Positions 57,278 through 64,000 of a stretch of 64,000 bases of DNA are shown piece by piece. The notes under the pieces were generated by a model. The model did not search any database. It was not told the DNA's origin and saw nothing but the letters and a program-made list of their open reading frames with translations. Positions within the stretch are counted from its first letter, which is position 1. Each line of letters begins with the position of its first letter. Made by a program: the position numbers and the translations under genes. The stretch comes from Syngnathus acus (Eukaryota > Chordata > Actinopteri > Syngnathiformes > Syngnathidae). Where the stretch lies: contig NC_051100.1 in assembly GCF_901709675.1 (NCBI RefSeq), positions 13,190,286 to 13,254,285 of the forward strand, in the 5' to 3' direction.

Positions 57278-58303
57278 CAGGCACGTGCACTCATAGGAGG
57301 CAGGTGAGGCAGTGCCTCACCTTGCCACCAGGGGCGGTAAAGGGCTCAACATGGTTTCCTCAGCTGTCACCATAAGTTGTTAAAAAATGGATAATATAAT
57401 AAAACATAATATAATATCTGTCCTGTGGTCTATGCTTTTAATGCAATTTTGGTGTGTTTCCCATACATTTGGATCATTTTCATAGTCAAAATAGCTGTAT
57501 TTCTTGTTCAAATAACAACGGGAGACGAGAATCATGGAGGCTGAGGCAGTGACAGGTTGTGCCTCTCAGGGCGTGCGTGTGAGAGTGTGCACCACTCACA
57601 CACTGTACTGAGCGCGTGCAAACGGCGCGTGCTTGCAGTCAGCGGGAAAATACGAGCCTTGAGGCAGCCATACTTTGCCTCAAAGATGGGGCGATAGTGA
57701 GCCTGCGGCTAATAGTTCACGACACGAGTAAATGCGAGAGTAAATTAAGAAGAAAAAAAAGAAAAGAAAAACAACCAACAACATTCGGTGCTAACGCGTT
57801 GCTATTTGGCTTTATTTTCCCTGAAAATGGAGGATATAATCTCGAAAATAAGACATTTTTCAAAACTTGACTTTCAGTCAAAGCAAGAAATCATAAGTAA
57901 GGGAAGACCAACGCCAGATTTGCGAGGATTAATTCAAACTACGGGCCTCCCGGGACGGACTACAACACGTTCGTTTCAAAAGGATTGGTACTCTAAAAAA
58001 GACTGGCTTTGTGGTTGTGCTGCAAAAAATCGACTTTATTGCTTTCCCTGTCATCGAGATCTTCGTCCAGAAGGACAGGAGAATGGACTTCATTTACAAG
58101 TAAAGGTAAGAATACTACAGTGGTGTGTTTAAATGTACAGTGGTGCGTTTAAAATGTTATTAAATTTAATCAAGAATGGGATAACAACGATGTATGCTTG
58201 TAAATCAGACTTGTGAGTCAGTGCCTTAGCGTCATACAGTACGTTTGTAAATCTGACCCTGAGTCAGTGCCTCACCAACCCCAACCCTCACCGCACGTCA
58301 CTG
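57278..58303 (+). mobile_element. hAT transposon, internally deleted, exact 8-bp duplication
   Basis: It begins CAGGCACGTGCACTC and ends GCACGTCACTG (complement CAGTGACGTGC), with GAGCGACC duplicated exactly (57270-57277, 58304-58311). GTGAGGCAGTGCCTCACC near the left end and GTCAGTGCCTCACC near the right are subterminal repeats. It carries a transposase exon (57827-58105) but none of the catalytic region. Confidence 0.9.
57827..58105 (+). pseudogene. hAT transposase 5' exon (TTF/ZMYM-type zinc finger)
   Basis: ATG at 57827 opens 93 codons ending at a good donor, AAAG|GTAAGA (58106). The frame contains TTRSFQKDWYSKKDWLCGC then NRLYCFPC, the TTF-type zinc finger found at the N terminus of ZMYM1-like hAT transposases (usually followed by DUF4371 and the hATC domain). 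Those later domains are absent; only about 190 bp remain before the element end. There is no stop or frameshift inside the exon. The loss of later exons by internal deletion is inference. Confidence 0.72.
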
Positions 58304-58311
58304 GAGCGACC

Positions 58312-58832
58312 CATGCTGCACTTGTGCGCCACTGTGACATCAGCTCATTGGGCCGACCCGAGTTGCACATCCAAAGAAACCCAGTGGCCCAAGCGCTCAA
58401 CAGCTTCGCTCTTGTTTTCCTTGCCAGTGCAAACGCGGAATCTTCAGGAAGACATGGCGCACAATGTGTGTGCGTGTGCCCGTGTGTCATCTGACCCACT
58501 TTTCGTGTTGTTGCCGTTATTCTTATCACAAGTGTGTTGCCGTTTCAGCTCTTTTATATTTATTCCTAACATCAACAATTTCACCTGCACAGGTCAACCT
58601 TGCACATGTGTCACGTGTGGATGTTTGTGAGTGTGTGCCTCGCTGTTGGCTGGCAACTAGTTGAGGGTGTTCCCATCTGCTGGCAGAAGTCAGCTGGGAT
58701 TCCAGTACACCCTCATGAAAATAAAACAAAGGGATGGATGGATGTTGTGCCTTTCCAGGCACGACTTTTCTGCACGTATTCCTCGCTATTATTCCCCATT
58801 AAAATACACATTGGAATTTAATAGATTGTATA
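58312..58832. other. Intron sequence with a degraded SINE 3' end
   Basis: At about 58640-58745, GCTGTTGGCTGGCAACTAG, AGTCAGCTGGGATTCCAG and GGGATGGATGGATG are a diverged copy of the SINE 3' end at 44400-44555. Otherwise nothing recognised. Confidence 0.6.
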
Positions 58833-58834
58833 TA

Positions 58835-60309
58835 CCGTATTTTTCGGACTACAAGTCGCCCCGGAATATACGTCACATCAGCCATAAAATGCACAATAAA
58901 GTGAAAAAAAAGAGATATAAGTCGCTCCGGAGTACAAGTCGCATTTTGGGGGAAATTTATTCGACAAAATCCAACACCAAGAACAAACATGAACGAGCAA
59001 CAACAGGCTAAACGATACGGTATGCTAACGTGACATAAACACAAACGAGAAGCTGAGAACGGGCCTCATGTAACAATAACAGTTATTCAAATAACTATAT
59101 CATAAATAACACCTTTATCAAACCATCTGTGTCACTCCAAATCATTAAAGCCATCGATCGAGTTTGTCCTCCTTTATGTAAACAAGTCCGACGTCAGCGG
59201 CGCGTTGCAGTTCAAAATTTTCTACAGGCCCATATAACAATATATAAACTATGTATGAAATAACAATAATATAAACAACAATTTTATCGAACCATCCGTG
59301 TCACTCCATATCAATAAATCCATCAGAATCTTCGTCTTCCGTGTCACTTGAAAAAACAACAACAACACAGCTGTTGACGCCGGAAAGACTACGTGCGCCG
59401 CTGACGTCAGACTAGATATATCATATAAATGTAATATAAACAACAATTTTATTGAACCATCCATGTCACTCCAAATCAATAAATTCATCAGAATCTTCGT
59501 CTTCCGTGTCACTTAAAAAAAAAAAAAACACAGCTGTTGACACTGGAACTACGTGCGCCACAGACGTCAGACTAGATATATCAAATAAATGTAATATAAA
59601 CAACAATTTTAACGAACCATCCGTGTCACTCCAAATCATTAAATCCACCGGAATATTCATCCTCTGTGTCAAAGAAAACAACAACAAAAAACAGCTGTCG
59701 ATTCCGGACCTACGTGCGCCGCTGATGTCAGCCTCGTTGTCAGTTGGCAGCTCCAATTATTCCACAGATCTACGTATATAACTATATTGTAGCGTTACCA
59801 AAGTACCAGGCAAGACGTGGGTTTGGTAACCGGCTCTTTATTTCACAAATAAAGAGCTCAACATGTGAGCCAACACACACAAGCGCCCTGGATCGCTCTT
59901 CCGCCCCCCTCCCCTGCTGCCTTCATGGCCTCCCGGAAACTACTGAAGTCTAACAACATACACGTTGCTACTCTAAATAAACTATATGTCAAATAACTAT
60001 AACATAAATAACAAGTTTATTGAATAATCTGTGCCACTCCAAATCATTAAATCTCCCGACTTCGGAAGTCAGTGAATGGAACTCATTGTCAGTGAGGCTC
60101 CAATTATTCCACAGCCATAGTGCGCCCTCATGCGGTTTAAAGTGAAAATAACATCTGAAGTGATCAACCATACTAGTAAGTAGGTAAAGTGTTAATGATC
60201 AAGTAAAAATTTGTGAAAAAATTCCCATATAAGTCGCTCCTGAGTATAAATCGCTCCCCCACCCAAATTATGAGGAAAGAAAACGCGATTTATAGTCCGA
60301 AAAGTACGG
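58835..60309 (-). mobile_element. pogo-like DNA transposon (family 1), expanded copy
   Basis: The termini CCGTATTTTTCGGACTA and TAGTCCGAAAAGTACGG lie between TA (58833-58834, 60310-60311). It matches 1301-2094 throughout (AGTACAAGTCGCA, ACCAAGAACAAACATG, TGCGCCCTCATGCGG blocks). The tail-coding segment is amplified: AACCATCYGTGTCACTCC-like anchors occur at about 59117, 59290, 59453, 59614 and 60023. On the minus strand SDTEDEDSDEFIDLE is readable in one unit. A non-homologous 187-bp block (59786-59972) interrupts it. Confidence 0.75.
59786..59972. mobile_element. Unidentified insert, possibly a small solo LTR
   Basis: TGTAGCGTTACC...CACGTTGCTAC is absent from the sister element at 1301. It contains CAAATAAAGAGC, which could be a polyadenylation signal, and short TGTAGC/GCTAC ends. 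No clear target duplication was found. Confidence 0.3.
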
Positions 60310-60311
60310 TA

Positions 60312-63300
60312 ATAGATTGGGGGGAATGTCGTGATAAATGGCATTTCCATTTGGCTGTGAGTGAACAAATTAAACTCATTCCATGGCACCACTTTTGTGA
60401 AGCAGCATGTGGGATATTGCCCAAATGTTCGCCAGCAATTGTATGGCTGCAATCAATGAAACGCACAAGTCAAGGTTCCATTGCGTATTTGTACAACACA
60501 ACGCATGGCCAAAAAAGGCTCCCAACTTTTGTGGCAGTCTTGGGGTTGTTGTTTTTTGCAACATGATTCCCACCTGGCCGAACGCTTTGGCGAAGATGCT
60601 CTGTCTGGCGGAGTCAACATAGCTAACGGGCCCATTCCTTTGTCCGTCCGTGCCACGTGACGCGCACGTTCAAACGTGGCTTTTTTTCTTTTCCTTGAAT
60701 GCCAAAGTACATCAGTTCAAGCTTGCCATCATAAAGTTTTCATGGCCTCGCTTTGATGTTTCTCCCGTCTGCCGCTTTACTTTTTCATATTACAACTCTT
60801 GTCATGAATACTTAAAGTCAGCAATTATGTGTTTTATCTTGTGTCGGTATATGGTGATGACGACATCATATTGTTGCTCGTATAACTCAGCCTACTTTTA
60901 GCCTACGCTAGGCTGCGGTTAAAAAAAAGGAAAGTGAAGTGAGAGTGCGTCAAGAAAGAATGAAGCAGCTTTGCTTACCAGCTTGAAGGCAACATGGACG
61001 AGGGAGGGGGAAGATGGGCGGCGGGGGGACTTAGTGGACCCCAAATGGCTGCAAACCAATTTTAGTGGCCCACATAAACAAAACCAACACAACCAGCACA
61101 AAGCCACAAAACATTGGCACGTCGATTCACGTCGTTAACGCCTACTAGACGCTTTCAAAAACCGCCCCGGTGACAGACTGCACACATGTGCTTGTCGCGT
61201 TCAACACGCCTGATCTGCATGGTCCGTTAATGGCTTTTCTGAATCAAAAGAACTTTTTGAACCTGGCTCGAAACCCCAATCACAAACACTCAATTCCAAA
61301 GCCTTGTGGGAAATCTTTGTCACGATCGCCTCGCTGATTCGAAAAGTTGACTTTCCTCATCAAACTTAATGGCCTCATTGGATGGAATGAGTTCCAGAAC
61401 AAAGCAACAGTTTGCCAGATAAGTTTTGCTGGTGACAAAGACGAATGGACGCTGGGACGTCATTCCGGGCTTCACGCGACAAACGCAACGAGTCGGGCGG
61501 CGGGGAGGCACCGGCGTTTGTCGTGATGGATCGGCTCTCGGCGGCGGGTCCAAGACAAGATGGAGTGCCACAATTAAAATGTCTCTTGACAAATGAACTC
61601 CCGCGCCAGCAAAGTGCTCACATTTGTAATAAACGCTCTTGATGAATGGCGGCCGAGTAGCATCACAAAATGAGTCGGAGCCGCAAACGTGAACAAGTCA
61701 TTTGGACAAGAAAGGAATGTATCGATCCCACCCCGATCGCGGGCCATTCACTGGTAGCATTTCTTTTCCTTACACACTGCAGCAACGTGGCGGCGAGCGC
61801 GTCCACCTCAGAGTGACGACAATCTCATGAATCTCACACTGCCAAAACATGTTAGCAAGTTAGCTTCCTTAACTCATTCAATGACAGCCGTTTGCGCCCA
61901 TCGCAACCCTGGCCTGAAACCCATTTCAGAGCCTCTTGACATTTTTTTTTTTGTCAAGACCTACACGATGTGTCCGAGGATTATCCTGACATAGAATCCA
62001 CCAAATGCAAGAGTAGACTCTCTTCTCTGACCAGAAATAAAAGTCTGATTGTGCCTTTCTCCATTATCTAGTAGTTAGCATGCCTATTACCAAGGTTTAG
62101 TTAGAAACCTTGTCCACCCTCGTCTTTCCATTCCTCTTTTTGGTCTGCCCTCTGCCACAAACCGCAATGACAGTGTCAAACGGCATCCAAGCCGCCCAGT
62201 ACGGCACTGGAGGGCCCCTCCAAATTGGCCTTTGGCGGCAGCGTGGATGTGTCTGCGGTCGCAGCCCGAGTGCTTCCCTGCAATAATAATGCGGCAGGCC
62301 CGCATGGCGGAGAGCTTGGGATGCGCTGGGGAGATGGCGAGATAAGGAGCAGCCCAGATAAGCGGCGCCGGCGCCGCTTGAGGATCAATTGATAAGGTGG
62401 CCGCGGAGTATCACACGCGTGCATTAGTCAGCAACCATTCATTCATTCATCATCCAAAGCACATTTCTGTGGGAAATGGCATTCCTTCTCCTCTTTTGTG
62501 CACAGTCATCATCGCCACAGGAAACGTGCACACGTCGAGTGAATTTTGTGATATTAATATTAGGTGTTGGACAATGAGGGACTTCTTCCAATAAAGTTGG
62601 CCTTGTGTTTTCCCTGCCGGAGGTGGCACTCGTTTGCTTAGTATCACATTGTCAGTCATTTGCTACTTAACAGGCGCTCGCGCTCTGGTTCACTTTTGTC
62701 TTTGGCATGATTGCGTTTGACGCAGTGTAATACAGTCAAGTGCCATCGGTTCAATATTAATCCAAATTTGAGCAAAGTATGCATGCAGGCTGTCTGCTGA
62801 AATATTCATGCGACGATTTGTGTCGTGTGTAATATGTATAGCATGCGAGATTGCGGTGTTGCCTTTAAGCGTCGCCGCATTGCCACGTGACGCTTACAGG
62901 AAATGAACGTGTTGGCTTTAAGTTACGTTTATTGGATGCCTCATCTAATGGGACATGACGTTGCGGAATGAAAGCACATTCCAAAAAGTTCGAAACATTT
63001 ACCGCGAGCTTGGAACGCATTCATAGCGAGAGCGTTATTAGGCAAACGTGGATGGAGTCGATTTCAGGGTCCGGCCATTGCGCAATGTCGGTTTGACATG
63101 GGCTGACCACCAGGCCATTGGTTGTCTTTCCGTGCTTTTACTTGATTAGCAACCACTCAAGTCATGTATGTATTCTAAAAAGAATCGCTGGTGACCAGTC
63201 CAGCGTCCAAATTCAGCTGGGATAGAGCCCAGCTCACTCTTGACCTGAATGGGGACAAGCGCTCTAGAGTATGGATAGATGCTTGTTTTCCTCCGCTTCT

Positions 63301-64000
63301 TTCTTTGGGCAAGGTTCAAGCGTTTGACAGCTACTGGGCGTATTTGCACACAATTTCCAAGCGAAAGGCGGGTCCTCGTCTTGCCGACACGTGTCTCGCG
63401 GTCGTGCAGGGCCCATTTGGGCTTCCGGACCCGGCCGGCACAGCCAAACTCTCGTTGCCGGAGGCACAGCTCCCGTTTCATTAAGGAAGGGTGAAAAAAC
63501 GCATCGTGACATTCCGCCGCGTCCCAATTGGTGATGACCAATTATCGTGTGGCGTGATGTGATGTTACAGGGAAGCTGCGCGATACGATCGGACACCTTG
63601 ACGGCCTTTGGAATTGGTCAGGATGTTTTGGGCGAGGAGGATTCTGGGGATAAAGCAGAACTGATTTCAATTGAGACATTCGTCAGCCAACCCTGCAAAA
63701 TCAAATGGAACAGAGAACGACGCACGCCGACTCTCTAACGAGCTCCCAGCCATGTTGGCCAAAGGTAGAAGGGAATGGACTACAAACGTATTTTGCTCCT
63801 ACTCGGGGAATCGCGGTGCCAAAAAACCCGCCTTCCTCTCTGCTCTCGTCTTTTTCCCCCACCTGCCATTTGTTTGGCGCGGGGAGAGAATGGCACCACC
63901 ATACGTCCTCGGACCATCAAGTCCAAACAGCCTGACAGCATTTAGATGACGGTGGAACTTTCCGCTCTGACTGAACTAAATTCGGCATGTCTGAATTTAG
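60312..64000. other. nrg3 intron sequence, no exon seen
   Basis: No recognisable exon. At about 63186-63285, CTGGTGACCAGTCCAGCGTC and AGCTGGGATAGAGCCCAGC are a highly diverged SINE 3' end. Overlapping frames near 63146-63600 on both strands are not supported as genes. Confidence 0.5.

Noticed and set aside
63146-63600. Overlapping 97- to 131-codon frames near the window end
   Set aside because: Frames on both strands overlap with no domain; the first 100 bp is a diverged SINE end.
1-64000. CRISPR array, prokaryotic operon or phage
   Set aside because: The content is clearly a vertebrate genome; the direct repeats seen are microsatellites or transposon parts.

Overview
The window looks like non-coding, transposon-rich DNA of a ray-finned (teleost) fish. 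The only host coding sequence I can support is one exon at 36701-37382 (+). It encodes the N-terminal part of neuregulin 3 (nrg3): a hydrophobic segment, the juxtamembrane YVPTDLVD block and a Thr/Ser-rich spacer, ending at a GTAAGT splice donor in phase 1. No EGF-domain exon follows inside the window. About 36 kb upstream is therefore 5' flank, with GC- and CT-rich promoter-proximal sequence at about 35.5-36.7 kb, and about 26.6 kb downstream is the start of the first intron. The teleost assignment rests on the protein, which is close to but distinct from the mammalian form, and on the repeats: Tc1 elements with long inverted repeats, tRNA-headed SINEs with a GGAT tail, and pogo-like, hAT and Kolobok elements. 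The species cannot be read from this.

Layout. 1-10.4 kb: flank with one pogo-like element (1301-2094). 10.4-21.8 kb: a cluster of TA-flanked elements beginning CCGT (10458, 14650, 16663, 20116, 20875), two families of which occur as inverted pairs. 23.2-24.6 kb: two hAT copies around a degenerate TTAGGG-like array, flanked by CCAAT-containing 25-mers, with two perfect 68-bp Tc1-type hairpins. 26.7-29.2 kb: a nest of four DNA elements. 29.2-30.8 kb: an almost full-length Tc1 transposon with a broken transposase. 34.4-34.6 kb: an inverted pair of fragments carrying hammerhead-ribozyme-like cores, bounded by a 13-bp target duplication (probably Penelope-like). 34.9-38.3 kb: a degenerate local repeat on both sides of nrg3 exon 1. 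43.6-45.2 kb: a LINE 3' fragment and two full-length SINEs. 47.5-49.5 kb: a CCTAA-rich tract interrupted by a Tigger-like element, a hAT and a GC-rich hairpin array. 50.2-52.5 kb: a SINE within a Kolobok element within a Tigger element, each with its own target duplication. 57.3-58.3 kb: a hAT with exact 8-bp duplications and a surviving zinc-finger exon. 58.8-60.3 kb: a pogo-like element with an amplified internal tandem repeat.

No tRNA, rRNA, CRISPR or bacterial-type operon was seen. Most open frames are chance frames or transposon remnants. The host signal concerns nrg3 regulation (uORF, alternative start, promoter, large first intron). The more unusual signals lie in the mobile DNA: hammerhead motifs, composite and nested elements, and recurrent internal tandem amplification.
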